Below, piece after piece: positions 7,857 to 17,154 of a DNA stretch of 64,000 bases. A program made the translations under genes and the position numbers. The DNA comes from Hyphomicrobiaceae bacterium (lineage in GTDB: Bacteria > Pseudomonadota > Alphaproteobacteria > Rhizobiales > Hyphomicrobiaceae): contig JALHMC010000004.1 of assembly GCA_022844225.1 (NCBI GenBank), positions 1 to 64,000 on the forward strand. Direction: 5' to 3'. The notes below the pieces were generated by a model. The model saw nothing but the letters and a program-made list of their open reading frames with translations, did not search any database and was not told the DNA's origin. Within the stretch, counting starts at the first letter, position 1, and every line of letters starts with the position of its first letter.

Positions 7857-8676
7857 GAACGGCCTTCTCGGGCAATCCCCGGCGACGACGCGGAAGGTCG
7901 GAGCCGGTGACCGTCTCGTCGAGGCGCAGCTTGAACTCCTTGAAAAGGGCGCGGATGCGCTGTGCGTTGCGGCCGAAGTCGTGCTCGCCGTAGCGCGATG
8001 CCGAGCGCGCATCGACGCGCGTCTCGTTGCCATGGGCTGCAACGCGGATGACGATGTCGTCGTAAAATCCGAGGACGAGCGTGCGATCGACCGCCTCGAT
8101 GTAGCCGGGAGCGCCCTTTGCGGACGGCGGCGTCTCGCTCGCCACGCGCCAGTGGAGGCGTTTGATGGTCTCGCCCAGCACGTCCCAGGTCTCGCCGACG
8201 GGCCGCGGGACGATGACGGGGCGGATGTCGGGATACGATTCGAGCTGTCGGCGCGCGACGTGCGGGCCTTCATACCCGGCGGCGTTGGCCAATCCCGAGC
8301 GGGCGGGGGCGAGGGCTGCAAACGATGGGGGCGCCGTCGTGTCGGTGGTGATGTCGTGGATCGCCGGCAGGCTTCGGTAGAGAGGGACGAGACCCGCTGG
8401 CCAAGCGAGGATCGCGGTGCCGAGAAGCAGGCCGATGCTGGCGCTCCAGGCACCGATGCGCCCATCTCGCCAGATTGCGACGAACGACCCAACGGCCAGC
8501 AGCACGGCGACGGCTGCTCCAGCCAGTGCCGCGACGAAGATGTTGAGCGCAACCGGCGTCGGCAGTGAGAGGAGGCGATGCAGGACAATGCTGACCACCA
8601 CGAGTTGCGCGCTGAACACCGCGAGATTGCGGGACCAGCGGGCGAGTGGGCTCGAGAAGGTGGGGGCGTGGTGCAT
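7696..8676 (-). CDS. DUF1499-domain membrane protein
   Basis: 326-residue protein. The first 100 residues hold about three hydrophobic segments (LAVFSAQLVVVSIVLH, NIFVAALAGAAVAVLL, ASIGLLLGTAILAWP). The DUF1499 domain follows and ends RVDARSASRYGEHDFGRNAQRI. The last 70 or so residues are a low-complexity Arg/Gln/Pro tail. This tail is encoded entirely antisense to the 3' end of the MBL gene, so it may be an extension gained by loss of an earlier stop. Function unknown; DUF1499 proteins are common in alphaproteobacteria. Confidence 0.85.
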   Translation of the reverse strand: MHHAPTFSSPLARWSRNLAVFSAQLVVVSIVLHRLLSLPTPVALNIFVAALAGAAVAVLLAVGSFVAIWRDGRIGAWSASIGLLLGTAILAWPAGLVPLYRSLPAIHDITTDTTAPPSFAALAPARSGLANAAGYEGPHVARRQLESYPDIRPVIVPRPVGETWDVLGETIKRLHWRVASETPPSAKGAPGYIEAVDRTLVLGFYDDIVIRVAAHGNETRVDARSASRYGEHDFGRNAQRIRALFKEFKLRLDETVTGSDLPRRRRGLPEKAVPRRGKADPVALRGQKQKQGRAQPGSRREQQQTATQPSRAADRDRDKQPRRPPQ

Positions 8677-8800
8677 CGGGCCTCATCTGGGCACCCGGGG
8701 GCCGGTGGGATGCGCACGATCCGGCACGGACAAACTCAGTGTCGTCAGGGTGGTCGTGGACCTATAATCCATTGCGGCGCCGATGGACAGGTCGGCTCCC

Positions 8801-8976
8801 ATGACTACGCTCACGAATTTCGCCGCACGTGACGTCGAGGCGGTGCTGCATCCGAAACGAACCTCGGCAGCCATCGCTCGAGCGGGCCAGGGGACGAGAT
8901 CCACACTATGTTCGATCGCCTCGAGCGTGCGCTGGATCGCGGGCACGAGTGGGTGCAAGCGGAGGGAATGGCCTGA
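8801..8976 (+). pseudogene. remnant of a class III (omega) aminotransferase N terminus
   Basis: The frame from ATG 8801 reads MTTLTNFAARDVEAVLHP, the typical start of pyridoxal-phosphate class III aminotransferases. Two bases later the next frame reads TNLGSHRSSGPG and ends GHEWVQAEGMA before a stop at 8974-8976. Intact relatives read HP-Y-TNL...H...GP and end this region with an EGMAGLW block. A one-base loss in the aromatic codon and a truncation after GMA explain what is seen. The rest of the gene, including the PLP lysine, is absent. It abuts the stop of the lipoprotein gene on the other strand. Confidence 0.62.
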
Positions 8977-8985
8977 GCCCGCAGT

Positions 8986-9630
8986 TTATCGCGTCGGCGG
9001 TGGCAGTTCGTCGAGGCTGGAGATGTACCATTTCTCGGTCTCGACAATGGCTGGGTTCTCACCGTTGGCGAAGATCCAGCTATCGACAGCCCACTTCTGG
9101 CCGTTGGTGTTCTCCCGGATCACCGCGGTCCAGTGAGGCCAGCCCGAGATGCCGCGCGTCAGATTCTCCTTCGCGAACGGCGTGCCGACGGTGTGGTAGC
9201 GCAGAAGCTTGTTGTGGGCCAGGACGAGCAGATAGCTGGTCGTGTTCGTCGCCTCGTCGACGCAATCCTGCTGAGTCGAATCGCCCGACGCCATGAAATC
9301 CATGCCGGGGCGGTCGGCCTTGGTGCCGATCACGTCACCCACCCTGCGCTCCATCCAGCTGATGGCGTAGGCGATGGCGCGGCGCTCCTCGGCCGGCGTG
9401 TCGGCCGTCCGGGTCTTTTCCATCAGCTGCGAAATGGCGGCGACGTCCTCGTCGCGGAAACGGAAGCGCGTCTGCTTGCTGCATCCATAGGCGTGGCAGA
9501 CCCAAACGGTATTGCCCTTGGGCTCGCGGCTCTGGAAATCCGCGAAATGTCTATCGACGGAGCCGGTGCGCTCGTGTGTGCAGCCGGCAACAAGCAGGCA
9601 CAGGATCGTTGCCGTCGTCCTCCACCGCAT
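8986..9630 (-). CDS. lipoprotein with transglutaminase-like Cys-His-Asp pattern
   Basis: 214-residue lipoprotein. The signal peptide ends in a lipobox (LLVAGC, Cys17). The start at 9630 places the signal correctly; a longer open frame to 9735 does not. The mature part contains C123 (DCVDEATN), H166 (GWPHWTAV) and D183 (WAVDSWIF), in the order and approximate spacing of the triad in bacterial transglutaminase-like cysteine peptidases. The triad assignment is inference. Its target and pathway are unknown. Confidence 0.75.
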   Translation of the reverse strand: MRWRTTATILCLLVAGCTHERTGSVDRHFADFQSREPKGNTVWVCHAYGCSKQTRFRFRDEDVAAISQLMEKTRTADTPAEERRAIAYAISWMERRVGDVIGTKADRPGMDFMASGDSTQQDCVDEATNTTSYLLVLAHNKLLRYHTVGTPFAKENLTRGISGWPHWTAVIRENTNGQKWAVDSWIFANGENPAIVETEKWYISSLDELPPPTR

Positions 9631-9759
9631 CGCGCCCGCCCCCGCCGGTTGCTCCCGATCGGGCTCTAGCAGTGCAGCGATTCGCTCCAAAGCAGGGAAT
9701 GGGCGTGGTGCACGTCGGCCGTGCCGCAGTTGCAACGGGGACGCGGCCGACGAGGACGT

Positions 9760-10212
9760 TCAGAGCTTGTAGCCCTGACGAGCGAGCAACTTCCAGGCGC
9801 CACCTTCCTTGCGCCAGACCTGCAGAACGCCGATTTTGACGGCGTCCGCCTTGCCGCTGCGGTCGAGATCGGCGGAGAACGTGTTGCGCACGATGGCGTT
9901 GTCGCCGACGACGGCGATGGTCTGGTCGCCGAAGGTTACCGTCTTGAAGATGGTCTTCTTGCTGGCGATGGCGGCTGCGTACTGCTCCTTGGTTTCGGTG
10001 GCCCCGCTCGAGTGCGAGTAAGAGAGCTTGTCGTGGGCGACGGCGAGGAGCTTCTCCTTGTCGGCGGCCAACATGGCTTGGCGCAGAGCCTCGACGGCGG
10101 CCGCGACGGCGGCCTCGTCGCCACCCTGGGCGGCCGCCAGTTCGATCGAGGCCGACGACATCACCAAAGCCGCACCTCCTGCGAGCGTCAGCTCGCGACG
10201 CGTGAGACGCAT
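9760..10212 (-). CDS. secreted SnoaL/NTF2-like (DUF4440-type) protein
   Basis: 150-residue protein with a twin-arginine-type signal (TRRELTLAGGAALVMSSA, residues 4-21), then an NTF2-like fold: alternating helices (AAVAAAVEALRQAMLAADKE) and strands ending VLQVWRKEGGAWKLLARQGY. Proteins of this type are small periplasmic proteins or enzymes of mostly unknown substrate. It stands divergent to the amidohydrolase gene at 10399. Confidence 0.82.
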   Translation of the reverse strand: MRLTRRELTLAGGAALVMSSASIELAAAQGGDEAAVAAAVEALRQAMLAADKEKLLAVAHDKLSYSHSSGATETKEQYAAAIASKKTIFKTVTFGDQTIAVVGDNAIVRNTFSADLDRSGKADAVKIGVLQVWRKEGGAWKLLARQGYKL

Positions 10213-10398
10213 GGGCTTCCTCCTTCGGTTTTATTCCCCGCGGTTGCTCCGCGAGGTGAGCAAGGCTAGCGGAGCCTTGGAGGCATGTGCAAGGTGAGGT
10301 TGAGAAGGGAAGCCGTGCCGGGGTTCTGGACCGTACGGCGCGGGGGTGGCAGGCTTGGATTTCCAGACGCCACCGAGATCCGACCAAGAGGCTTTTCC

Positions 10399-11448
10399 AT
10401 GAGCGCCAGCAGCAAGCCCACCGCCTACGGCCGCATCTTCGCGCCGCGCCAAGACTGGCTCGACAAGGCGCCGACCGAGGACGTGATCGAGCCGGACCTG
10501 CCGATCATCGATACGCACCACCACGTCTGGGAGGCGCCGGGGCGCGGGCGCTACATGCTGGAGGAACTGCACGCCGATCTCGGCAGCGGCCACAATGTCG
10601 TCGGCACCGTGTTCATCGACTGCCACTACAGCTACCGCACCGACGGCCCGGAGGAGATGAAGGCCGTGGGCGAGGTGGAGGCGGTGGCAGCGCTCGCCGA
10701 GGAGAGCGACAAGCGGACGGGCGGCAAGATCAAGGTTGCGCAGGGCATTGTCGGCAATGCTGACCTGTCGATGGGAGCGCGGGTCGAGCCGGTTCTGGCG
10801 GCCATGGTCGAGGCGGGGCGTGGTCGGTTTCGCGGTGTGCGCAACTCGGCGGGTTGGCACGAAGACCCGGTGATCGGCAACAATCATCAGGGGTTCGGCA
10901 AAGGGCACTATTACCGCGAAGACTTCCGGGATGGGCTAAGGCGCCTGAGCCGGATGGGCCTTTCGCTCGATGCGCTCGGCTATCACACGCAGCACCAGGA
11001 CATTCTCGATCTGGCGCGGGCGGTGCCTGAGGCCAACATCATCATGAACCATACGGGCATGCCGCTCGGCTATGGCCCGTATACGGGCAGGCTCGACGAG
11101 GTGGCGAAGGTCTGGCGCGCGAAGTTGCCCGAGATCGCCAAGTGCCCGAACGTGTCCATGAAGCTCGGGGGCATGATGATGCGCGTGGCCGCCTATGACT
11201 ACAACGTGCTGGCGGCGCCGCCGTCATCGGAGGAGCTGGCGCGGCACTGGCGGCCCTGGATCGAGCCGTGCATCGAGATGTTTGGGGCCGACCGTTGTCA
11301 CTTTGAGAGCAATTTCCCGGTCGACAAGATGGGGATCGGATTCAAGGCGCTGTTCAATGCGTTCAAGCGCATCGCGGCGGGCTGCTCGGCCTCGGAGAAG
11401 GCGGATCTTTTCGCAGGGACGGCGAGGAGGGTCTATCGGTTGGGGTAG
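10399..11448 (+). CDS. amidohydrolase-family (TIM-barrel) protein
   Basis: 349-residue metal-dependent hydrolase or decarboxylase of the amidohydrolase_2 type. The metal-binding start is IIDTHHHVWE, the central His is in IMNHTGMP, and the late acidic region is FGADRCHFESNFPVDK. The start at 10399 (MSASSKPTAYGR) avoids a basic upstream stretch that lacks similarity. The family includes 2-pyrone-4,6-dicarboxylate lactonase-like enzymes; the substrate is unknown. Confidence 0.88.
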   Translation: MSASSKPTAYGRIFAPRQDWLDKAPTEDVIEPDLPIIDTHHHVWEAPGRGRYMLEELHADLGSGHNVVGTVFIDCHYSYRTDGPEEMKAVGEVEAVAALAEESDKRTGGKIKVAQGIVGNADLSMGARVEPVLAAMVEAGRGRFRGVRNSAGWHEDPVIGNNHQGFGKGHYYREDFRDGLRRLSRMGLSLDALGYHTQHQDILDLARAVPEANIIMNHTGMPLGYGPYTGRLDEVAKVWRAKLPEIAKCPNVSMKLGGMMMRVAAYDYNVLAAPPSSEELARHWRPWIEPCIEMFGADRCHFESNFPVDKMGIGFKALFNAFKRIAAGCSASEKADLFAGTARRVYRLG

Positions 11449-11499
11449 GCCTACGCCAAGGATCTGGCATGGCGGAGAAATCCGGCCTACATCTCGGCC

Positions 11500-12954
11500 A
11501 TGACCAATCCCATTCACATCATCGGCGGCGGGCTGGCGGGCTCGGAAGCGGCGTGGCAGGCGGCAGAGGCCGGCGTGCCGGTGGTGCTGCACGAGATGCG
11601 GCCCGAGGTGAAAACGGAGGCGCACCAGACGGATGGGCTTGCTGAACTGGTCTGCTCCAACTCGTTCCGCGCCGACGACTGGACGGCCAATGCGGTGGGG
11701 CTGCTTCACGAGGAAATGCGCCGGCTCGGGTCGCTGATCATGGCGGCGGCGGACCTGCACAAGCTGCCAGCAGGCGGGGCCCTGGCGGTCGATCGCGACG
11801 CGTTTTCGGCCGAGGTGACACGGCGGCTCGAAGCCCATCCGCTGGTGACACTGGCGCGGGGCGAAGTGGAAGGTTTGCCTCCCGATCACTGGGACAGCGT
11901 CATCGTGGCGACGGGGCCGCTGACCTCGCCAGCCTTGGCTAGCGCCATCGGCGCGTTGACCGGCGAGGCTGAGCTGGCGTTCTTCGATGCCATCGCCCCG
12001 ATCGTGCATGCGGAGTCGATCAATCTGGACATCGCTTGGAAACAATCGCGCTACGACAAGCCGGGGCCAGGTGGCACTGGGGCGGATTATCTCAATTGTC
12101 CCATGAGCCGGGATCAGTACGAGGCGTTCGTCGACGCGCTGCTGGCCGGTGAGAAGACCGAGTTCAAGGAGTGGGAAGGGACGCCTTACTTCGACGGTTG
12201 CCTGCCGGTCGAGGTGATGGCCGAGCGTGGCCGCGATACGCTCAGGTTCGGACCCATGAAGCCGGTCGGGCTATCCGATCCGCGGACAGGGATGAGGCCG
12301 TGGGCGGTCGTACAACTCAGGCAGGACAATGCGCTCGGAACGCTCTGGAACATGGTCGGCTTCCAGACAAAGCTGCGTCATGGCGAGCAGAAGCGCGTGT
12401 TCCGCATGATTCCGGGGCTCGAGAACGCGGAGTTCGCCCGGCTTGGAGGGCTGCACCGGAATACGTTCCTCAACAGCCCGAAGGTGCTCGACGGGCAATT
12501 GCGCTTGAAGGTGATGCCGCGCCTGAGATTTGCAGGGCAGATCACGGGCGTCGAAGGGTATGTTGAAAGTGCCGCGATCGGGTTGCTGGCGGGGAGGTTG
12601 GCGGCGGCCGAGCGCGCAGGACAGAGTATCGACGTGCCGCCTCCGACGACGGCGCTTGGCGCGCTGATCGCACATATCACCGGCGGGCATCTTGCGACGG
12701 CTGAGCAAGGCGGTGCGCGCTCGTTTCAACCGATGAACGTCAATTTCGGGCTCTTTCCGCCGGTCGAGGTGCCGCAACAGAACGCGGAAGGCCGGCGGAT
12801 CAAGGGTAAGGACAAAGGGCCGGTGAAGAAACGCGCTGTCGCTGAGCGGGCGCTGGCTGATCTGGCGCGATGGGTGGGGCGCGGTGAGCCGCTGGATGGC
12901 GCGACGGCCTTGCGACACGACGAGGCGCGTGGGTCCCCACCTCCTCGGGGATGA
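11500..12954 (+). CDS. trmFO: methylenetetrahydrofolate-tRNA-(uracil-54-C5)-methyltransferase
   Basis: Flavoenzyme that makes 5-methyluridine at tRNA position 54, using methylene-tetrahydrofolate and FADH2. The FAD motif is [13 protein letters not shown] at the N terminus; [17 protein letters not shown] and [23 protein letters not shown] are family blocks. Length is 484 aa. The last nine residues and the stop codon fall inside a REP-like palindrome (12928-12955), so the natural C terminus was probably altered by its insertion. Confidence 0.96.
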   Translation: MTNPIHIIGGGLAGSEAAWQAAEAGVPVVLHEMRPEVKTEAHQTDGLAELVCSNSFRADDWTANAVGLLHEEMRRLGSLIMAAADLHKLPAGGALAVDRDAFSAEVTRRLEAHPLVTLARGEVEGLPPDHWDSVIVATGPLTSPALASAIGALTGEAELAFFDAIAPIVHAESINLDIAWKQSRYDKPGPGGTGADYLNCPMSRDQYEAFVDALLAGEKTEFKEWEGTPYFDGCLPVEVMAERGRDTLRFGPMKPVGLSDPRTGMRPWAVVQLRQDNALGTLWNMVGFQTKLRHGEQKRVFRMIPGLENAEFARLGGLHRNTFLNSPKVLDGQLRLKVMPRLRFAGQITGVEGYVESAAIGLLAGRLAAAERAGQSIDVPPPTTALGALIAHITGGHLATAEQGGARSFQPMNVNFGLFPPVEVPQQNAEGRRIKGKDKGPVKKRAVAERALADLARWVGRGEPLDGATALRHDEARGSPPPRG

Positions 12955-12955
12955 C
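12928..12955 (-). repeat. REP-like palindrome at the 3' end of trmFO
   Basis: Read on the minus strand it has the same framework as the palindrome at 1893-1921: GTCATCCCCG, a short centre, then GGGGACCCACG. It supplies the final codons (ARGSPPPRG) and the TGA of trmFO. Confidence 0.75.
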
Positions 12956-12991
12956 ATGGCTGCCGATTTCTTTTGAACGAGTGAGGATGAC

Positions 12992-13999
12992 ATGAAGGCG
13001 TGGCAGATCGTATCCGATCGGGGCATCGGGGCGTTGGAGCTGAACGAGGTCGCGGCACAACAGCCGGGTCCGGGCGAGGTGGTCGTGCGGATGCACGCCA
13101 ACTCGATCAACTATCGCGATTTCCTGACGATCACGGACCCGGTGTCGCGAAAGCTGCCGTATCCGCGCGTACCGAACTCGGACGGCGCAGGTGAGGTGAC
13201 GGCGGTGGGAGCAGGCGTGACAGGCGTCAAGGTGGGCGACCGGGTGGCGTCATGTTTCTTCCAGCGATGGACGGACGGGCAATGCTCGGCCGAGGCGATG
13301 GCAAGTGCGCTGGGCGGCGCCGTCGATGGCGTGCTGGCGGAAGAGGCGGTGCTGAGGGCGGACGGCGTCGTGCCGGTGCCAGAGCACCTTTCATATGCCG
13401 AGGCGGCGACGCTGCCGTGTGCCGCGCTGACCGCATGGAATGCCATCGTGGAGACCGGCCGCGTGAAGGCGGGCGACTGGGTGCTGCTGCTGGGCACGGG
13501 CGGCGTATCGATCTTTGCGCTGCAGTTCGCGCACATGATGGGCGCGCGGACGATCATCACGTCGTCCTCCGACGACAAGCTCGAGAAGGCGCGGTCACTG
13601 GGTGCCACGGTGGCCGTGAACTACAAGAGGCATCCGAATTGGGAGGATGCCGTGCTGGAGGCGACGGGCGGACGAGGCGTCGATGTCGCGGTCGAGGTGA
13701 CGGGGGCGAAGAATCTGCCGCGGACGATCAACGCGACGCGCATCGCGGGGACGATCGCGCTGATCGGGGCAATGCATGGCGGGCAGATTGATCCGGCGCT
13801 GTTCATGCGGCGCTCGATCCGGATGCAAGGCATCTACGTCGGCTCGCGTCGCATGTTCCTCGACATGATCCAGGCCATCGAGGCGCACAAGCTGAGGCCG
13901 ATCATTGATCAGACGTTCCGCTTCGACCAGGCGCGCGAGGCCTATCGGCACATGGAAGGTCAGGGCCATCTCGGCAAAATTGTGATCGCGATGAGCTGA
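12992..13999 (+). CDS. MDR-family NAD(P)-dependent oxidoreductase (quinone reductase-like)
   Basis: 335-residue medium-chain dehydrogenase/reductase. N-terminal GroES-like domain (PGPGEVVVRMHANSINYRD, then VPNSDGAGEVTAVGAGV) and a Rossmann domain (WVLLLGTGGVSIFALQ). The catalytic-zinc GHE motif of alcohol dehydrogenases is replaced by SDGAGEV, which suggests the zinc-free quinone/enoyl reductase branch. The start at 12992 follows GTGAGGATGAC. It lies just after the trmFO-end REP element. Confidence 0.88.
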   Translation: MKAWQIVSDRGIGALELNEVAAQQPGPGEVVVRMHANSINYRDFLTITDPVSRKLPYPRVPNSDGAGEVTAVGAGVTGVKVGDRVASCFFQRWTDGQCSAEAMASALGGAVDGVLAEEAVLRADGVVPVPEHLSYAEAATLPCAALTAWNAIVETGRVKAGDWVLLLGTGGVSIFALQFAHMMGARTIITSSSDDKLEKARSLGATVAVNYKRHPNWEDAVLEATGGRGVDVAVEVTGAKNLPRTINATRIAGTIALIGAMHGGQIDPALFMRRSIRMQGIYVGSRRMFLDMIQAIEAHKLRPIIDQTFRFDQAREAYRHMEGQGHLGKIVIAMS

Positions 14000-14089
14000 A
14001 GGAGCACGTGCTTCTGAGCCAGGAACTCCGGCGCGGGCCGATCGTTGCGGTGTGGTCGAAACCAACTGCACCGTGGGATTCCTTCGCCA

Positions 14090-15073
14090 ATGACGCTTGC
14101 GTTCGTACTGCTAACTCACGGCCGGCCCGATGCTATCCTACGTGTCGCGGAAGTCCTCGTGCGTGGGAGCCGGGATCGGCTCGTGGTCGTATGTCACGAC
14201 GGGCCGAGTGAGGAGCGCCAGCGACTCGCGGCGTCACGGCTGATCGACAAGGTGCTGCCTTCGCCTGGCGGTCGTGGCCGGTTCGGTCTGGTCGATGCCG
14301 CGCTCAGCGCGATGCGATGGCTCGAGGCACAGCCCAAGGCCTACGACTGGCTCGTGCAGCTGAGCGGGCAGGATTATCCCATCCGTCCCATCAGGGAGTT
14401 GGAGGACGAACTCGCTCGCGGAGGGGTGGACGGCTATTTCCACCATTTCGATGCATTCAATCCGACCGAGGCGGCGGAAGGCCCGATGTCGTGGTCGCAG
14501 GCCGAGGTCGAGAACCGCTACCATTTCCGGTATGCATTGCTGAAGCCGGAGACGACAGCTTTGCTGCGTGCTGTGCTCAAGGCGCCGCGTCTTTTGCTCG
14601 AAAGGACGTTAGGATACCGTTTGCATACGGGCTACGCTCTGATGGTCGGAGCACGGTCCTCAACGCCGTTCTCGCCGTCGTTCCGTCTATTCGGCGGCAG
14701 CTTCTGGGTGACAATCAATCGCAAGAGCGTACGGGCACTCCTCCACTTCGTTGACGAGCGACCCGATGTCGTTGCGTATTTTCGCGATGTGCTCAATCCA
14801 GACGAGGCATTCTTTCACACCGTTCTCGCCAACCGGGCGGACATACTTCTGTCGCGACGGGAACTGCGCTACTACGATTTCTCGATGACGCGGCTCGGGC
14901 GGCCAGCGCTGATTTCGCACTCCGATCTCGATCGTGTGCTGGCCAGCGGCTGCTATTTCGCGCGGAAATTCGACCTGGAGCGCGATCCGCACATCGCTAA
15001 CGAAATCGACAAACGGCTTTACGGTGGTGACGCGAGGCGCTTTGCCGCCACTTCGTCCGCGACATCCGGTTAG
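14090..15073 (+). CDS. core-2/I-branching-type glycosyltransferase (GT14)
   Basis: 327-residue protein starting MTLAFVLLTHGRPD, with the GT14 hallmark WLVQLSGQDYPIRPI (about residues 87-101), then the GGSFWVTINRKSV block and a late acidic NPDEAFFHTVL that matches the catalytic-Glu region of the family. These enzymes transfer GlcNAc or xylose to polysaccharides or surface glycans. There is no adjacent polysaccharide locus. It converges on the ABC ATPase gene, whose stop begins at the next base. Confidence 0.85.
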   Translation: MTLAFVLLTHGRPDAILRVAEVLVRGSRDRLVVVCHDGPSEERQRLAASRLIDKVLPSPGGRGRFGLVDAALSAMRWLEAQPKAYDWLVQLSGQDYPIRPIRELEDELARGGVDGYFHHFDAFNPTEAAEGPMSWSQAEVENRYHFRYALLKPETTALLRAVLKAPRLLLERTLGYRLHTGYALMVGARSSTPFSPSFRLFGGSFWVTINRKSVRALLHFVDERPDVVAYFRDVLNPDEAFFHTVLANRADILLSRRELRYYDFSMTRLGRPALISHSDLDRVLASGCYFARKFDLERDPHIANEIDKRLYGGDARRFAATSSATSG

Positions 15074-16090
15074 CTAAGCCACCGCGCGAATGCAGCGGAC
15101 GACGTGGCCGGGGCTGATCTCGCCGACCGGCGGGTCGGCCTCTCGGCAACGAGGTTCGGCATAGCCGCAGCGCGGGGCAAAGGGGCAACCGGGGGGCAGG
15201 CTCGACAGATCCGGCGGGTTGCCAGGGATGGTGGCAAGCCGTTTGCCTTCGAGCCGGCCACCGTGGGCGCGCGTCGACAGCAGTCCAAGAGTGTAGGGGT
15301 GGCGCGCGCGTGCGATGACCTCCTCGACTGGGCCGGTCTCGACGATGCGGCCGGCGTACATCACGGCGATCCGGTCGGCGACCTGCACGGCGACACCGAT
15401 GTCGTGTGTCACGAAGATGACGGTGAGCCCCAGGTCTCGCTGCAATTCGCGCAGGATGAGCAGGATCTGAATCTGGACGGTGGCGTCGAGGGCGGTGGTC
15501 GGCTCGTCGGCGAGGAGCACCTCCGGGTCGCACGACAGAGCGAGGGCGATCATGGCGCGCTGGCGCATGCCGCCCGACAGTTCATGCGGGTAGGCATCGA
15601 GCCGGCGTTCGGGCGACGGGATGCGGACGCGCTCGAACAGCTCGAGGGCACGCTTCCTGGCTTCCGCGCGCGGCACGCCCTTGTGGCGCATGACCGTCTC
15701 GACGATCTGGTCGCCGACACGGTACACGGGGTCGAGGGCAAGGCCCGGATCCTGAAAGATCATCGAGGCGACGCCACCACGGAAGTCCTGCAGTGCTTGC
15801 GGGGCCAGCGTGTTGACATCGATGCCGCCGACGACGATGCGGCCGGTGACGGTGGTAATATGGCCCGGATTGAGCCGGATCAGGGCGCGGAGTGTCACGC
15901 TCTTGCCGGAGCCGGATTCACCGAGGAGCGCCAGCACCTCGCCACGCCCGAGGCTGAGGTCGACGCCATTGACGGCGCGGACCGTCGTTGACTTGCCCGT
16001 GCGGAAGGCAACGTTGAGGTCTTTCACATCGACGATGGGTGTGCTCGATGCCGTGCTGGCCGTGGGCTTGGCAATGGTAGCGGTTGTCAT
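15074..16090 (-). CDS. peptide-type ABC transporter ATP-binding protein (DppD/OppD-like)
   Basis: 338-residue ATPase of a dipeptide/oligopeptide/nickel-type importer. Walker [10 protein letters not shown]-loop [12 protein letters not shown], signature LSGGMRQR, Walker [13 protein letters not shown] and H-loop VTHD are all present. The C-terminal oligopeptide motif carries the conserved Cys set ([15 protein letters not shown]). Its start overlaps the stop of the preceding ATPase by four bases (ATGA), indicating translational coupling. Last gene of the operon. Confidence 0.94.
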   Translation of the reverse strand: MTTATIAKPTASTASSTPIVDVKDLNVAFRTGKSTTVRAVNGVDLSLGRGEVLALLGESGSGKSVTLRALIRLNPGHITTVTGRIVVGGIDVNTLAPQALQDFRGGVASMIFQDPGLALDPVYRVGDQIVETVMRHKGVPRAEARKRALELFERVRIPSPERRLDAYPHELSGGMRQRAMIALALSCDPEVLLADEPTTALDATVQIQILLILRELQRDLGLTVIFVTHDIGVAVQVADRIAVMYAGRIVETGPVEEVIARARHPYTLGLLSTRAHGGRLEGKRLATIPGNPPDLSSLPPGCPFAPRCGYAEPRCREADPPVGEISPGHVVRCIRAVA

Positions 16091-17154
16091 GACAGCACCC
16101 CTACTGCGGCCCTCGGACCGGTCTTTGCAACTGCAGCAGCGCGGCTATGCCCCGAACCGGCATCGACGGCGTGGCACGCGACGGGGTGTCCGCCACCATG
16201 CCGAGCGAGCGCGGGCTCGGTGCGGCTGCAGATGTCCTCAGCAAGCCGGCAGCGGGGATGGAAACGGCAGCCGGTCGGCGGATTGATCGGGTTCGGCGGG
16301 TCGCCGGCCAGCGGAGCCTCGGTGGCGCGTGCCTTCGGGTCCATGCTCGGCACCGATGCGAGCAGCGCTTGCGTGTAGGGGTGGGTCGGATGCTCGAGGA
16401 CGGCGTCGGCGGGGCCGAGTTCGGCGACACGGCCGAGATACATGACGAGCACGCGGTCGGCCATGAAGCGGACGACGTCGAGGTCGTGGCTGATGAAAAT
16501 GTAGGTGAGGTTGAAGTCGTCCTTGAGGTCGAGCAGCAAGTTCAAAACCTGTGCTTCGACGGACTTGTCGAGAGCCGAGACCGCTTCGTCGAGGATCAGG
16601 AGTTTTGGCTCGAAGGCGAGTGCCCGGGCGATGTTGACGCGCTGGCGCTGGCCGCCCGACAACTCGTGAGGGTAGCGGCCGGCGAAGCGGCTCGGATCGA
16701 GACCGACGCGGGCGAGGAGGTCATGAGCGCGATCAATGGAGGCACGGCGCGAGAGGCCGTGGACCTCAGGGCCGAAGGCGATCGAGGCCTCGGTGGTGAG
16801 GCGCGGATTGAGTGAGGCGTAACTGTCCTGGAAGACCATCTGCACCTGCCGGCGGAACTCTGTCAGCGGCAACTCGGGAGAGCCGACGGTCTTGCCTTGA
16901 AACAGCAGCTCGCCGGCAGTGGGCTGCATCAAGTGCATGACGAGACGGGCGGCGGTCGACTTGCCGCAACCGGATTCGCCGACGATGCCGAGCGTCTCGC
17001 CGGGCATCACGGCGAAGTCGATCCCGTCGACGGCGCGGACAAGCGCGCCTCCGCCAAACATCGTCTGGCCGACGGGGAAGTGCTTGACGAGGCCTTTGAC
17101 CGCCAGAAGCGGGGGGGCGTCGTCGTTGGAGGGGCGGGGGGCGGGAGCGGTCAT
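16087..17154 (-). CDS. peptide-type ABC transporter ATP-binding protein (DppF/OppF-like)
   Basis: Second ATPase of the importer, 355 residues. Walker A GESGCGKST, Q-loop MVFQDSYASLNP, signature LSGGQRQR, Walker B LLILDEAVSALD and the C-terminal GCRFHPRC Cys motif are intact. The start at 17154 overlaps the permease stop (ATGA); an open frame to 17298 lies inside the permease gene and is rejected. Acts at the cytoplasmic face as a heterodimer with the DppD-like subunit. Confidence 0.94.
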   Translation of the reverse strand: MTAPAPRPSNDDAPPLLAVKGLVKHFPVGQTMFGGGALVRAVDGIDFAVMPGETLGIVGESGCGKSTAARLVMHLMQPTAGELLFQGKTVGSPELPLTEFRRQVQMVFQDSYASLNPRLTTEASIAFGPEVHGLSRRASIDRAHDLLARVGLDPSRFAGRYPHELSGGQRQRVNIARALAFEPKLLILDEAVSALDKSVEAQVLNLLLDLKDDFNLTYIFISHDLDVVRFMADRVLVMYLGRVAELGPADAVLEHPTHPYTQALLASVPSMDPKARATEAPLAGDPPNPINPPTGCRFHPRCRLAEDICSRTEPALARHGGGHPVACHAVDAGSGHSRAAAVAKTGPRAAVGVLS

